In this document: piece by piece, positions 14,574 to 24,727 of the stretch
How the letters are laid out: every line of letters starts with the position of its first letter
Position numbering within the stretch: position 1 is the stretch's first letter
Assembly: GCA_024742875.1 (NCBI GenBank)
Contig: JANSXP010000051.1
Coordinates: forward strand, 1 to 55,175
Reading direction: 5' to 3'
Length of the DNA stretch: 55,175 nt
Source: Planctomycetaceae bacterium
Lineage (GTDB): Bacteria; Planctomycetota; Planctomycetia; Planctomycetales; Planctomycetaceae
Notes under the pieces: model-generated
Told to the model about the DNA's origin: nothing
What the model saw: only the letters and a program-made list of their open reading frames with translations
The model's database searches: none
Translations under genes and position numbers: made by a program

Positions 14574-16997
14574 TCAATATCCTCTCTGAAACTGTTCGCT
14601 GCTGACGATCGCCCGCATCAGATCGGGCACTCGATAGTTGCTGTTTTTGAAGTGTTCGGCGAGCTGGTCGACCAGCTGAGTATCGTGATATTCCAGGTCG
14701 CGTGACAGGGCAGATGCCAGCAGGCGTTCCGTCAGCCCTCTGGCAAAATCGTCTCGCCGAGCGGTCATCAGGTGGGTTTTCAGACTGTCGATGCCGTCGA
14801 CCGCCACGCCATCTGGCAGTGTGGCTTCACGTGCGACCGGGAGGAATGACTTTTCGAACGCTGGGGCGCGCTTCTTCCCCTTCACTTTGGGCCGCTTCCC
14901 TGTGATTTTGGAGACCACCAGCACCTGCTCTCGCCATGCGCCACTGGCATCATAGTTTTCAAACGCGATGCCCCAGGGATCAATCCGGCGATGACAGCTG
15001 TTGCAGGCGGCATTGTTCCTATGGGCAAACAGCTTCTCATTCAGCGTCATCTTCTCAAAGCCCGGGATCGTCTCATCGAGGGGCGGTACGTTGGCCGGCG
15101 GATCCGGTGGCGGGTCGTTCAGCAGAATCGAAGTCAGCCAGACACCACGCAGGATCGCATGCGAATTCATGCCGTCCGAATTGCCCACAAGGAACGTGCC
15201 CTGAGTCAGCAGGCCGCCGCGGTGATTTCTGTCTGTCACCGAGACCTTGCGGAATTCGCTGCCTCGCACTCCCCGGAGCTGATAGAAGCCGGCCAGCGTT
15301 TGATTCACAAAGACATGATCACAATCCAGAAAGTCGAGTGCTGTCGCTCCGTTGCGAAACACATCGTTTACGGCCTCTACCGTTTCCCGTCGCATCAGTT
15401 CCTTCAGGCTGTCCCGAAAACGCGGGTAGTAGGTGCGGTCGACCGCCACATTGAACAGCAGGGAGGTCTGCAGCCACTGATCCGTGAAGTGCTCGACAAA
15501 GCGACGCGCCTTCTCATCGGCCAGCATTCGGTCGACCTGAGCCGACAGGACGTCAGGCTGGGAGAGTGTTCCCGCTTCAGCCAGTCGCAGCAGTTCTTCA
15601 TCCGGCACAGAACACCACAGGCAGAACGCCAGCCGTTCGGCGAGTCGGAAGCTGGTTGCTGTGTCGTCCGGTTGCTCGGCCGGCAGGCCCAGATAGAAAA
15701 AACCGGGGGAACAAAGGATGGCCTGATATGTGCTCAGCAGTGCGGACATCGGCGGCTCGGAACGTGCGTGCTGCTGATAGATGGCCGTATACTTGTGCAG
15801 CTCGCGTTGCGTTGGAGGTCGGCGGAGCGCCCGACGAAGAAATTCGGCAATCCTGTTTTTTGCGTGAGCAGGGATGTCAGCGGGCGGGATTGTTTCCGGC
15901 AACAGCGATGAGGTCAGGGCGATGTTGTTGTTGCTCAGATACTCGAAGGCCTCCACGACCACAGGCCGCTTGGAGGCATTGGCCACACGAATGAAAAATC
16001 GGCGATCGATGGCACGGGACATTTCTGTTGGCAGTTCGGCGGGCCACGACTGAATCGTGTGGGTGGCAAAGTCCGGTGACGGAGCGAGCGGAACCGTGGC
16101 CAGCGTGTGCACGACCTGGCGGGGATCCACGTCCGATCGCTGGAACCCAATCGACAGGCGAACGGCCGCCTCGCCTTCGGCCTTCACGCGGACCGTCGTG
16201 TCAAAGGCGTAGCGGGAAATGCCGGGGATTTGCAGGTCAATATAACCGCCCGGCTGCAGGCGTATGGTTTTGCCAGATCGTTCGGCCTTTGCGACTGGTG
16301 GTTTGTTGGGCCTGCCCTTGTCGGCAAATGTCTGCGGCGGATGAACGTCGAGGTGTTCGATGTCGGCGACGACCCGTTGAGGCGTCCACGTTGTCACCTG
16401 TTTCAATTCGTCGATCACGGACAGAATGACATTCAAATACGACTCAAGGTGTGGTCCGCTGATCATCAGCAGCTGGGCGTTGTTCTTCAGGCCCGTTTCG
16501 ATGCTGGTCGCTTCTTCCGGCAATGCGTTCACGTGTTCTTTGACGGACGACTGCAGCAGGTCTTCCAGAGCGTACTGCAACTCGTAGCGAGTCAGGCGTC
16601 GGACTCGGCCACGTTCTTTTGTCGCGCCGTGTTGTAACGCTTTGCGAAACTCCGCGTCCAGCCAGTCGGTCATCAGGTTTCGTTCGGCTTCGGTGGGCTG
16701 GGGTTCGTCTTCGGGTGGCATTTCTCCGCTGTTGAAGGCTTCACGAATGTCTTCCCAGAGGTCAAAGTCGGCCCCGGTCACGATGTCGGGGTCGATCATC
16801 TGCAGGCCAATGCCAGCTTTGGGCTGTTCGCCTGAATGACATTTCACACAGTATGTGTTCAGGAAAGGACGCACGCGCTCGTTGTAAGTCTGAGTATCCG
16901 GCGGATCACCAGCAGTGCACACTGGAGCGGCGCACAACAGAAGGCTGACCACAAAGAACGTCATTCGCAGCGCTGAGGTCGGGCGGGACACGTGCAT
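14574..16997 (-). CDS. Planctomycete DUF1587/1595/1592/1588/1585 c-type cytochrome
   Basis: About 807 residues. The frame extends further, but ATG 16997 has GAGAAG upstream and begins the signal sequence (ALRMTFFVVSLLLCAAPVCT); the longer forms would overlap the preceding gene. Domains in order: N-terminal haem site NTYCVKCHSGE, DUF1587 (RRLTRYELQYALEDLL), a carbohydrate-binding-like beta module with GGYIDLQIPGI, DUF1595 (FLRRALRRPPTQREL), DUF1592 (LAERLAFCLWCSVPDEELLRL), DUF1588 (second CxxCH in AACNSCHRRIDPWG) and C-terminal DUF1585. Thought to be an exported electron-transfer or oxidative enzyme for complex organic matter. Substrate unknown. Confidence 0.9.
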   Translation of the reverse strand: MHVSRPTSALRMTFFVVSLLLCAAPVCTAGDPPDTQTYNERVRPFLNTYCVKCHSGEQPKAGIGLQMIDPDIVTGADFDLWEDIREAFNSGEMPPEDEPQPTEAERNLMTDWLDAEFRKALQHGATKERGRVRRLTRYELQYALEDLLQSSVKEHVNALPEEATSIETGLKNNAQLLMISGPHLESYLNVILSVIDELKQVTTWTPQRVVADIEHLDVHPPQTFADKGRPNKPPVAKAERSGKTIRLQPGGYIDLQIPGISRYAFDTTVRVKAEGEAAVRLSIGFQRSDVDPRQVVHTLATVPLAPSPDFATHTIQSWPAELPTEMSRAIDRRFFIRVANASKRPVVVEAFEYLSNNNIALTSSLLPETIPPADIPAHAKNRIAEFLRRALRRPPTQRELHKYTAIYQQHARSEPPMSALLSTYQAILCSPGFFYLGLPAEQPDDTATSFRLAERLAFCLWCSVPDEELLRLAEAGTLSQPDVLSAQVDRMLADEKARRFVEHFTDQWLQTSLLFNVAVDRTYYPRFRDSLKELMRRETVEAVNDVFRNGATALDFLDCDHVFVNQTLAGFYQLRGVRGSEFRKVSVTDRNHRGGLLTQGTFLVGNSDGMNSHAILRGVWLTSILLNDPPPDPPANVPPLDETIPGFEKMTLNEKLFAHRNNAACNSCHRRIDPWGIAFENYDASGAWREQVLVVSKITGKRPKVKGKKRAPAFEKSFLPVAREATLPDGVAVDGIDSLKTHLMTARRDDFARGLTERLLASALSRDLEYHDTQLVDQLAEHFKNSNYRVPDLMRAIVSSEQFQRGY

Positions 16998-17136
16998 CTG
17001 GCTTCTCGTAAGAACATTCAGCGGGAGATCTGCGTCTGTCGTCATTATTCGATTTGCCACGCTCTGTGCAAAGGGCGTCATCGAAATTCGTGAATGAATC
17101 CGCCATGTGCGGACGCGGCGATCTGGCGGCATCACG

Positions 17137-17817
17137 TCAGGGGATGGTGGGGCAAAGCTCGAGCCGCGGGCGCACGGGCGTCTTGCGGGGCCGTGGATGC
17201 AGCACGGTGTACTCATCCTCATCCCGGGGTGCCCAGCCGATCACTGCCTCTTTCAGCAGACCCACTTTTCGCAGCAGCGGCTTGATGCTGGCGACCGCGT
17301 CATCGACGTGGTCTGTGCGAAAGTAAAACACGTCCTCGCCCGCTCCGCGTGGGTGGTAGACCAACTGATGCTCCTGCGATAGCGATTCCTCCAGCAGTTT
17401 CACAAACGGTTCGTCGTAAATGTACTTGCGAAAAAGGATCATCAGCACGAAACGCTGTGCGGTTTTTGTCGTGGGCTCCGAGTCCTCGGCCGATGCGGAA
17501 AGACGAACGGCGGCCCGCAGGCGTGTTCTGCTGCGAAACGTGTGACACAACAGCGTCTGCAGTTTTTCCAGTGCAGCTTTCCGGTCGCTCCACGCACAGA
17601 ACATGCTCGCTTCACTGTCAAAGGAGACCTGCTTTGCCTGTCGTTTGGCCTGACTTTGCATCAGGTGCTCGGCAACTGTCTCCCAGTCGTAGCCACCGCC
17701 ATCCCGTCCACATGACTCAAAGACGGCCGCGTATTCATCGAAATCATCGGATGTCAGGCAATATCGTGGACTGTCTTCCGGATCATCGTTCAGCGACAGG
17801 TGAGGAAATCTGGCCAA
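17137..17817 (-). CDS. Imm51-like immunity protein
   Basis: A 226-residue cytosolic protein. Residues about 15-110 match the Imm51 pattern: RYCLTSDDFDEYAAVFESCG, then the near-invariant GNGYDWE-like block (DGGGYDWETVAEHLMQ) and SFDSEASMFCAWSDRKAALEKL. The C-terminal half (FYFRTDHVDDAVASIKPLL and a proline/arginine tail) looks like a second small alpha/beta domain. Imm51 proteins neutralise toxins of polymorphic systems, but the neighbours are a cytochrome gene and a hypothetical protein, with no toxin in view. The gene may instead use the fold for another purpose. Assigned from memory of the motif only. Confidence 0.6.
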   Translation of the reverse strand: MARFPHLSLNDDPEDSPRYCLTSDDFDEYAAVFESCGRDGGGYDWETVAEHLMQSQAKRQAKQVSFDSEASMFCAWSDRKAALEKLQTLLCHTFRSRTRLRAAVRLSASAEDSEPTTKTAQRFVLMILFRKYIYDEPFVKLLEESLSQEHQLVYHPRGAGEDVFYFRTDHVDDAVASIKPLLRKVGLLKEAVIGWAPRDEDEYTVLHPRPRKTPVRPRLELCPTIP

Positions 17818-17868
17818 CGGGCGTCCTTTCTGTGGTCGTGCGGCGAAGGTCGGAAACTGCGATCAACC

Positions 17869-18384
17869 CTACATGTTCTCAACATCACCGGTGAACTCGA
17901 CCGGGTTGGCAAAGCACTCTGCATACATCCGGTGACTGTCGGCGATCGATTCGCCCATCTCAGCCGCGACGCCCAGCGTCTTCTCGTAGCTGTCGCCATC
18001 ATCAATCAGAAAGTACTCGATGAAAAACTTGAGCATGCGCCCCAGCTGGATGACACCGGCTTTTGGCGGCAGAGACATCGGTCGCATCTGAATATCGTGC
18101 CCGCTGCGGCCCCAGTCCCGGACCCACCAGGCGAGAAACTCCAGTGAAAGCCAGGCTTCTGCTGATCGATCGAAAATCACTTCGACCTGAATCATGACTT
18201 CGTCTTTACGACCGCCATCGGTCCGCCGGATGATTGCCTGTGGCAGGTCGCCAAATTCACCAGGCAGTGACAGCTGATCGACTTCCACGTTTTCCAGTGG
18301 CTTCGGGCCGCAAAAGCAGCCGGCGATGCCAGGCAGCGCGTTGACAGCATCAATGAGTGTCTGAACCTGTGGGGGATACTGCAT
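17869..18384 (-). CDS. Hypothetical cytosolic protein
   Basis: About 171 residues from ATG 18384 (MQYPPQVQTLIDAVNALPGI), which has AGG upstream; the frame is open further but reads poorly. The sequence has a beta-rich N-terminal half with LPQAIIRRTDGG and VMIQVEVIFDRSAEAWLSLEFLAWW, then helices (LGRMLKFFIEYFLID, KTLGVAAEMGESIADSH). No family recognised. The size, cytosolic nature and position 51 bases upstream of the Imm51-like gene (same strand) suggest it may be another immunity-type or partner protein, which is inference. It begins 84 bases after the large heparinase-like gene. Confidence 0.6.
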   Translation of the reverse strand: MQYPPQVQTLIDAVNALPGIAGCFCGPKPLENVEVDQLSLPGEFGDLPQAIIRRTDGGRKDEVMIQVEVIFDRSAEAWLSLEFLAWWVRDWGRSGHDIQMRPMSLPPKAGVIQLGRMLKFFIEYFLIDDGDSYEKTLGVAAEMGESIADSHRMYAECFANPVEFTGDVENM

Positions 18385-18467
18385 TTCAGCCTGGCCTCTC
18401 GAACACGACGCGATCGTACTGACCCATTGTACCAGTCTCAGGATTGGTATGGCAGCCGAAGATGTTG

Positions 18468-21400
18468 TCATCCTCGTGGAGCCGCATCGTCCCAGATCCA
18501 GCCTTCAGAGTCTTTCCTGATCGTGAATCGAAGTCCGTCGGAAAACACTCCTGCGATTTTATCATTCCCAACTTCGATCTTTAGGGGCGCTTCAGCAAGA
18601 CTGAGCGTCCAGACCGAAGGGGAGCCACTGGGCTGGCGTCGAGAAAGTTTTACGGAATGCCACGATAATGTTCCTGCTTCTGCAAACTTCCTGAACTCCC
18701 AGGAGCCGTCGAAGTCGCGTGGTCCGTCGATGGTCACGCTCCATTGTCGGCCAGCGACACTGAGGGTTGCCGGCACGCCTTTTCGCTGAGGAACCGAGAG
18801 ATCCACACTGTTGCTGTTTCGGGAATACTCGACGGGACACGCGAACTGAAACTGCTGCTGCAGGTCAAATGAACCTGATTCGGTGACAACTTCATCAACG
18901 ATCACAAACTCGCCGGAATGAAACAGAATATGTCGAACAACCGACTGCACATCCTGCGATGTGGGGTGGGCGGCGTAGGCGTCGGAAAGGTCCATTCTGA
19001 GAAAACTGCAGTTGTCGTGTGATGCAAAGGCCGTGAAGCGACTACTAATTCCTGCCGTTGGGCCTGCCCCGTTGATCAGCGGGATGGAATGGTGCTTCGC
19101 CTCCGGGAGAAAATAACCCGGGTCAATGAGTAACCAGTCACCGTTCACCGAATAGAAGACGCTTCCCTGGTCCTGCTGTCGATGGTGAGACATCGGAGCG
19201 GACCCACCATAGATTGCGAGGGTGCTCTGCGGTTGCGCGGGCGTCTGGGAGCGGAATGTTGCCAGCTGGGTTTGGGGAAGCAGGATCACGCCCGGTGCTT
19301 CGGGGAGGTTGTTGTTGACCGGGCTCGAATCCCTGACAAGAAACGTCAGCGCGGAATTCGGATAGCCCTGATTGATATAATGATCGGCCAGGCGACCCAT
19401 CCGCCGGTGTCCGTATCGCCTGCTGAGATAGGCGACCACCGGCAAGCCGGTTTTCAGGGGTTGCGAGTCGTTGAATGCGAGGACATATCCGTCATTGTCG
19501 AACACGGCATTCACGTAATCGGGCATACTTCTCAGCGCGGGGACGACGGGAGACGTCGATGGCAGTCTCGAGTTCTCCCAGGCAAGCATGAACCGGACGT
19601 ATTCTGCCATGGCGAAATTCCAGTACAACGTTCCTTCGATGTATCCACCGTCCGGACGGATTGTCGCCTGAGCAAATTCGCGAAGTTTGCGTCGTGCCCG
19701 TTCGGCAAGTCGCCTTGCCTGCGGGTGCGTGTCGAGAAGAACAAGGGCCACCAGTCCGCCCCCGGAGTTCGAAATGGCGACTGTATTGCTGGGATTGCCC
19801 TGGGTGTTAAAGAACCAGTCTGCGTCGGTCCTGCGATAACACTCCAAAGTGAATTCGAGGTACCCAAGTAAAAGATCGCGATCTTCTGCTGACAGAGAAT
19901 CAAACAGGCAGTCATAGACAGCAGCGACCATGCCCCATGTGATGGCATCAAATTCTATTGCTTTGCGCTGTCGGCAGATGGAGCGCACGCTGGCGAGAAG
20001 CGTCTTCCGAAATCCTTCATCCTGCTGTACAGCCGTCAAAACCGTCTGTGCAAGCAGGTTGCCACCACGAGCTTCTTTGTAGATAGCCGCCCTGTAGCCA
20101 TCAAACTCAGCAGACTGCAGTCGACGCCTGCGATCGATCAGACTGGTATCTGTCCAGAACAGCCTCGGGTGTCTTCCGACGAGCAGGTCGAGGCCACGCA
20201 CAGTCGCACCGTTATCGGTGGTCAGTGTGACGGCATGACGCCCCGGTTTGAGCTTCGGAGCCCTGAAGGTGATTGCTTGCTCGTCACGGGAGACAATTGC
20301 TACACGGCTGCCACCGATCGTGACTATGTTGACTTTGTGGAGCTGACTTCCCTTAAGCCGGACGAGCTCCCCATGGCGACTGATTTCACGCGGGGTCAAA
20401 GAGCCAATTCGAACCGCTGATGGGGACGGTAGCTGCTCTGTCCAGGTCATGTTGTCGGAGGCAAAGCGGAGCATCAGCGGTGAGTCTGAATCAGTCAGTT
20501 GCGCCTCTATCGATGTTGGTGATGATGATCTGATCACCGGAGTGTCAGTGCCGTGGCGAATGTGGTCCAGCATCTGCAGCCCACTGCCGGCAATTTGTAT
20601 TGATGAGTGATCTCTGCTCCTGACGTCTGTGATTCTCGGAGGTGGAGAGTCTTTGCAGTAGCCTTCAAACCCGGTGACCCTGCCGTCAAAATTGAAGTTC
20701 GGATAGCCCACATGCTTCTGTTTGACTGGCACACGCTGGACAACGATATGCCTGACGTGGAGATTCTCGTCACTGCTGAGCTGGTACTGTTCTGAGTGCC
20801 AGAGCGAAAGTTCAGGGAGACTGCTGCTTGAAACATCAAAGCGAATCACATCGTTGTCGCGCGCTATGTTGAAGCTCAACCTGGGGTCGCTAATAAACTG
20901 CATGTGCCACGGCACGGACTCAAGACCATCAACGTCGTGTGTCGTTTGCGATATCTGAGTCGCTTCCGGCGAGAGGAACCACCCTCGCCAAACGGCCATC
21001 CCAATCCCCGCGTAGCTGACCTGCACGACGACACACAGATCATCAGCCTCCATCAGCGAAGGAGGTTGACTGCAAAGGGCAACGGCCAGCCCCGCTTCGA
21101 AGTATTTTTGAAGCTCCGTCTTTACAGTGACGTCAAATTTGAGATTGAAGGAGCGATCATCGACCGGCCAGTCGGCTACGGCAAAGTCGTTCGGAGACTG
21201 ACACGACGACGTGGTCCGTGCACGCACATGGATACCTGGTCGTTCTCCCGATGTTTCGAGGGAGATCCCGCGGGTCCTCCAGTCGCGTGTGATCTGCCAT
21301 CGGCAGCGACTCGCTGGCTGGGAGAAGTTCTCCTGCAGCCAATGCGGATACGCAACTGTGGGGGCTTGTTCGACGTTGCACCAGACGACCAGCAATAGCA

Positions 21401-21575
21401 AAAGCAGGGCGAAGCTGACGGCACGCAGCACCCAGCGATGCTTTCCCGGACTTTCGTTCTCTTTCTCCAAAGTCCGTTTTCCCTGCTCTTCGTATGTGGG
21501 GCTGCCTGTAGCGGGGCCTGCGTGAAGCCGATTTCCGTCACCTGATGAGGATAGCACACCGTCAGACGACGGCAC
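18468..21575 (-). CDS. Heparinase II/III-like polysaccharide lyase with TIG-type domains
   Basis: A 1035-residue membrane-anchored or exported protein. A charged N-terminus is followed by one TM helix (residues about 48-66, LRAVSFALLLLLLVVW). A beta-rich region follows (about 100-310) and one or two IPT/TIG-like repeats (PPRITDVRSRDHSSIQIAGSGL; EISRHGELVRLKGSQL). An alpha-helical toroid comes next (ITWGMVAAVYDCLFDSLSAED; NPSNTVAISNSGGGL; DGGYIEGTLYWNFAMAEYVRF) and a C-terminal beta-sandwich (GDWLLIDPGYFLPEAKHHSI), the layout of heparinase II/III lyases. Likely degrades uronate-containing glycans. It starts 23 bases after the RND pump stop, so it may belong to the same transcript. Confidence 0.72.
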   Translation of the reverse strand: MPSSDGVLSSSGDGNRLHAGPATGSPTYEEQGKRTLEKENESPGKHRWVLRAVSFALLLLLLVVWCNVEQAPTVAYPHWLQENFSQPASRCRWQITRDWRTRGISLETSGERPGIHVRARTTSSCQSPNDFAVADWPVDDRSFNLKFDVTVKTELQKYFEAGLAVALCSQPPSLMEADDLCVVVQVSYAGIGMAVWRGWFLSPEATQISQTTHDVDGLESVPWHMQFISDPRLSFNIARDNDVIRFDVSSSSLPELSLWHSEQYQLSSDENLHVRHIVVQRVPVKQKHVGYPNFNFDGRVTGFEGYCKDSPPPRITDVRSRDHSSIQIAGSGLQMLDHIRHGTDTPVIRSSSPTSIEAQLTDSDSPLMLRFASDNMTWTEQLPSPSAVRIGSLTPREISRHGELVRLKGSQLHKVNIVTIGGSRVAIVSRDEQAITFRAPKLKPGRHAVTLTTDNGATVRGLDLLVGRHPRLFWTDTSLIDRRRRLQSAEFDGYRAAIYKEARGGNLLAQTVLTAVQQDEGFRKTLLASVRSICRQRKAIEFDAITWGMVAAVYDCLFDSLSAEDRDLLLGYLEFTLECYRRTDADWFFNTQGNPSNTVAISNSGGGLVALVLLDTHPQARRLAERARRKLREFAQATIRPDGGYIEGTLYWNFAMAEYVRFMLAWENSRLPSTSPVVPALRSMPDYVNAVFDNDGYVLAFNDSQPLKTGLPVVAYLSRRYGHRRMGRLADHYINQGYPNSALTFLVRDSSPVNNNLPEAPGVILLPQTQLATFRSQTPAQPQSTLAIYGGSAPMSHHRQQDQGSVFYSVNGDWLLIDPGYFLPEAKHHSIPLINGAGPTAGISSRFTAFASHDNCSFLRMDLSDAYAAHPTSQDVQSVVRHILFHSGEFVIVDEVVTESGSFDLQQQFQFACPVEYSRNSNSVDLSVPQRKGVPATLSVAGRQWSVTIDGPRDFDGSWEFRKFAEAGTLSWHSVKLSRRQPSGSPSVWTLSLAEAPLKIEVGNDKIAGVFSDGLRFTIRKDSEGWIWDDAAPRG

Positions 21576-21598
21576 GCTGCATCTTTGGTTTCAGGCGA

Positions 21599-24500
21599 TC
21601 AGACACCTGACTGTGGTACTTTTGCGACTGGGGATTTGAACAGTCTGATGCTGTCTTCCAGCATGAGATACAGGCAGGGGACGAGTACCAGGATGATGGC
21701 TGTGGAGAACAGGATTCCGAAGCCCAGAGAGATGGCCATGGGGATGATGTACTGCGCCTGCAGTGATTTCTCAAAGATCAGTGGCATCAGTCCACCAAAC
21801 GTCGTCAGGGTGGTCAGCAGAATGGGGCGGAAGCGTCGTACTCCGGCCTGCGAGATGGCTTCAAACGCACTGGCTCCCGCCTCGCGGCGGCGATTGGCAT
21901 AGTCAATCATGATCAATGAGTCGTTGATCACAACGCCTGACAGCGCCACAACACCCATCACGCTGACGATGGAAATGTCATAACCCAGCCAGATGTGTCC
22001 CAGCGCTGCGCCCACAATGCCGAACGGAATGGCCACCAGGACAATGATGGGCTGTACGTAGCCGCGAAATGCGACCGCCAGCAGTGAATAAATGACGGCC
22101 AGTGCCAGCAGAAAGTAGCCCCAGAGGGCGCTGGTGGCTTTGCGCATTTCTGCATCGCTGCCCTCAAAACGCCACGTGATGCCGGGAAAGTCCTGGCGGA
22201 GTTCCGGCAGCGCCTCTGCCTTAATCGCCGAGATCACCTGTGTGATGGCTCGCTTGGGCTCGATGTCCATGGAAACGCGAATCGCGCGGCGACCGTCGCG
22301 TCGATTGATGCGCGAGAAGGAGACGTCCTTTTTCAGCTCGGCAACTTCGAGCAGAGGAACCTGCGTGCCATCCGGCGTCTGGATGACCAGATCCTCCAGA
22401 TGGTGGATGTCTTCCCTCTGATCTTCCGGGAGCTTCACTCGCACTTCCACCTCATTGGTGCCGCGAAGCAGACGCAGCGCCAGCGAACCAAAAAACGCGC
22501 CCCGCAGCTGATTGCCCAGCGAAGTGCCCGTCAGTCCCAGCACGCGTCCTTCCGGCTTCAGTTCGAAATCGTACTGAGCCTTGCCCTTGTTGTAGTTGTC
22601 GCTGATATCCCGCACATTGGCGTATTGACTGGCTTTTTCGATGAAAGACTGGGCGGCCATCTCCAGCGTGCCAATGTCCGTATGACTTAAGGCGATGCTG
22701 ATGTCCCGGCGATAGCCGCCGGGACCGCGTTCGGCCTCAAAGGTGACTTGATCGACGCCCGGCAAATCACCGATGGAGTCCCGCCAGAGTTCGATGACTT
22801 CGTTGGCCGACATGTCGCGCTCGTCCGGAGGACGCATCACAATTTCCACATCAACGAAGCTCTGGCCGCGGACGTTGGTCTTGATGCCTTCGGCCACTTC
22901 GTAAAGGTTGTGTTCTTCGAACATGCGGATGCTGGCTTCGGTGACCACGCGGGCGATTTCCGCCGATTGATCCGCCGTGGTGCCGACCGGCATGCGTACA
23001 CCCGCTTCAATTTCGTCTGCCGAAACTTCGGGCATCAGAATCATGCCCATGTGGGTACTCGTGGCGTAGACACCCACGAGCAAAAAGATGGACAGCGCCG
23101 CACAGGCGGTCACATACCGATACCGCAGGCAGACACGCAGAACGGGGGAGTACAGCAATTCAACCAGGCGGTTGAAGCTCCTGCCAAACGTCTGCTGCGC
23201 GGCATGCAGAAATCGCGTGATCCACAAACGCCCTGGCCGCTTTGGGGCGTGTGCCAGGTGAGACGGCAGGATAAACAGCGATTCAATCAGCGACAGTGAC
23301 AGCACCACGATCACAACAACCGGCAGTGGTCCCCAGAACTTGCCCATTTCTCCCGGGATAAACATCAGCGGGATGAAGGCCACGATATTGGTCAAAATGC
23401 TGAAGACCACCGGCGAGGATACTTCCCGAGTGCCGCTGATGGCCGCGTTTTCGAAGTTCTGTTCGGACTGTCGTTTCTCGTAGACGTTCTCTCCCACCAC
23501 AACGGCGTCGTCAACCACGATGCCCAGAACGACAAGGAAGCCAAACAGGGAAATCATATTGATGCTGATTCCGACCAGAGGCAGAAACAGCAGGCCGCCG
23601 ACAAACGAAACGACCATGCCCATCATGACCCAGAAGGCCAGTCGGAATTCCAGAAACAGGGCGAGAATCACCAGCACAATGATGACAGCCATGACGGCGT
23701 TTTCGCTGACCAGCTGCAGTCTGCTGCGAAACTCCTCGGCGTTGTTGCGGTCAATCCGCCAGGTCACGCCAGGTGGCAGAACGGATTCGAAATCCGACAT
23801 GGTTTGCTCGACCACGCTGGCGATTTCAATGGGCGACTGTTTCCCGACGCGATAAATGTCCAGTTCAACAGATGGCGTTTGACTGAACTGCGAGTGAAAG
23901 CCGGCGTCTTCAAAGCCGTCGCGAATGGTGGCGATGTCTCCCAGTGTCACCACCGGACCGTCATCACTGGCGACGATTTCAATGCTGGCGAACTCATCGG
24001 CCCACTGTTTTCTGTTTTTGACCCGCAGCAGTATCTCGCCCGCACTGGTCTGTACGCTTCCGGCCGCCACATCCTGACTGGAATTGCGAATAATGCCGGC
24101 CACTTCCGGCAGTGTCAGACCGTATTCTCGCAGCTTTTGACGGGGGATTTCGATATGAGTGACGTACTGCGGCGCGCGACTGAGCTCGACCTGCGTGATT
24201 TCTTCTTTTGACAGCAGTGTGTCCCGCAGTTGCTCGGCCAGTTGCCGCAGTGCCCAGACATCGATGGGACCGTACAGGACGACCTCCATCACCTCACGCT
24301 GTTCTGTCTGCAGGCTGACTTCCGGCTGTTCAATCTGATCGGGAAACGTGCGAATGCGGCTGACGGCCTGATCAACATCCTGAAAGGCCTTCATGCGATC
24401 CTGACCGGCGACCAGTTCGATCTGCACATAACCCCGGCCTTCCCGCGCTTCGCTGTCGATCCTGAGGATGCCGTTGACCCCGCGTACGGCCCCTTCAATC

Positions 24501-24727
24501 GGACGGAGAATGCCCTGTTCCACCTCAGCCGGTGACGCGCCTGGGTAGCCCACAAAGATTTCCACAATGTCCAGCTGAGACGGCGGAAACACTTCTTTCT
24601 GCATGGTGACGGCCGACCACACACCACCGCCCAGCAGCAGGAACATCAGCAGGTTGGCGGCCACCGCATTGCGGGCCATCCACGCCACTGGTCCGGCTTG
24701 CGGTGTCTGTTGATCGCCGGCACTCAT
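21599..24727 (-). CDS. RND efflux pump inner-membrane transporter
   Basis: A 1042-residue AcrB/HAE1-type pump, usual length for the family. TM1 is near the N-terminus ([18 protein letters not shown]), followed by the first porter domain ([20 protein letters not shown]). The proton-relay aspartates are in [15 protein letters not shown] second periplasmic half and TM block follow, ending [20 protein letters not shown] and a Pro-rich loop. It takes substrates from the periplasm and hands them to the outer-membrane channel. It overlaps the adaptor gene by 4 bases (ATGA), so the three genes 27682-21599 form an operon. Substrate not predictable; no cation-binding signature of CusA type seen. Confidence 0.93.
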   Translation of the reverse strand: MSAGDQQTPQAGPVAWMARNAVAANLLMFLLLGGGVWSAVTMQKEVFPPSQLDIVEIFVGYPGASPAEVEQGILRPIEGAVRGVNGILRIDSEAREGRGYVQIELVAGQDRMKAFQDVDQAVSRIRTFPDQIEQPEVSLQTEQREVMEVVLYGPIDVWALRQLAEQLRDTLLSKEEITQVELSRAPQYVTHIEIPRQKLREYGLTLPEVAGIIRNSSQDVAAGSVQTSAGEILLRVKNRKQWADEFASIEIVASDDGPVVTLGDIATIRDGFEDAGFHSQFSQTPSVELDIYRVGKQSPIEIASVVEQTMSDFESVLPPGVTWRIDRNNAEEFRSRLQLVSENAVMAVIIVLVILALFLEFRLAFWVMMGMVVSFVGGLLFLPLVGISINMISLFGFLVVLGIVVDDAVVVGENVYEKRQSEQNFENAAISGTREVSSPVVFSILTNIVAFIPLMFIPGEMGKFWGPLPVVVIVVLSLSLIESLFILPSHLAHAPKRPGRLWITRFLHAAQQTFGRSFNRLVELLYSPVLRVCLRYRYVTACAALSIFLLVGVYATSTHMGMILMPEVSADEIEAGVRMPVGTTADQSAEIARVVTEASIRMFEEHNLYEVAEGIKTNVRGQSFVDVEIVMRPPDERDMSANEVIELWRDSIGDLPGVDQVTFEAERGPGGYRRDISIALSHTDIGTLEMAAQSFIEKASQYANVRDISDNYNKGKAQYDFELKPEGRVLGLTGTSLGNQLRGAFFGSLALRLLRGTNEVEVRVKLPEDQREDIHHLEDLVIQTPDGTQVPLLEVAELKKDVSFSRINRRDGRRAIRVSMDIEPKRAITQVISAIKAEALPELRQDFPGITWRFEGSDAEMRKATSALWGYFLLALAVIYSLLAVAFRGYVQPIIVLVAIPFGIVGAALGHIWLGYDISIVSVMGVVALSGVVINDSLIMIDYANRRREAGASAFEAISQAGVRRFRPILLTTLTTFGGLMPLIFEKSLQAQYIIPMAISLGFGILFSTAIILVLVPCLYLMLEDSIRLFKSPVAKVPQSGV

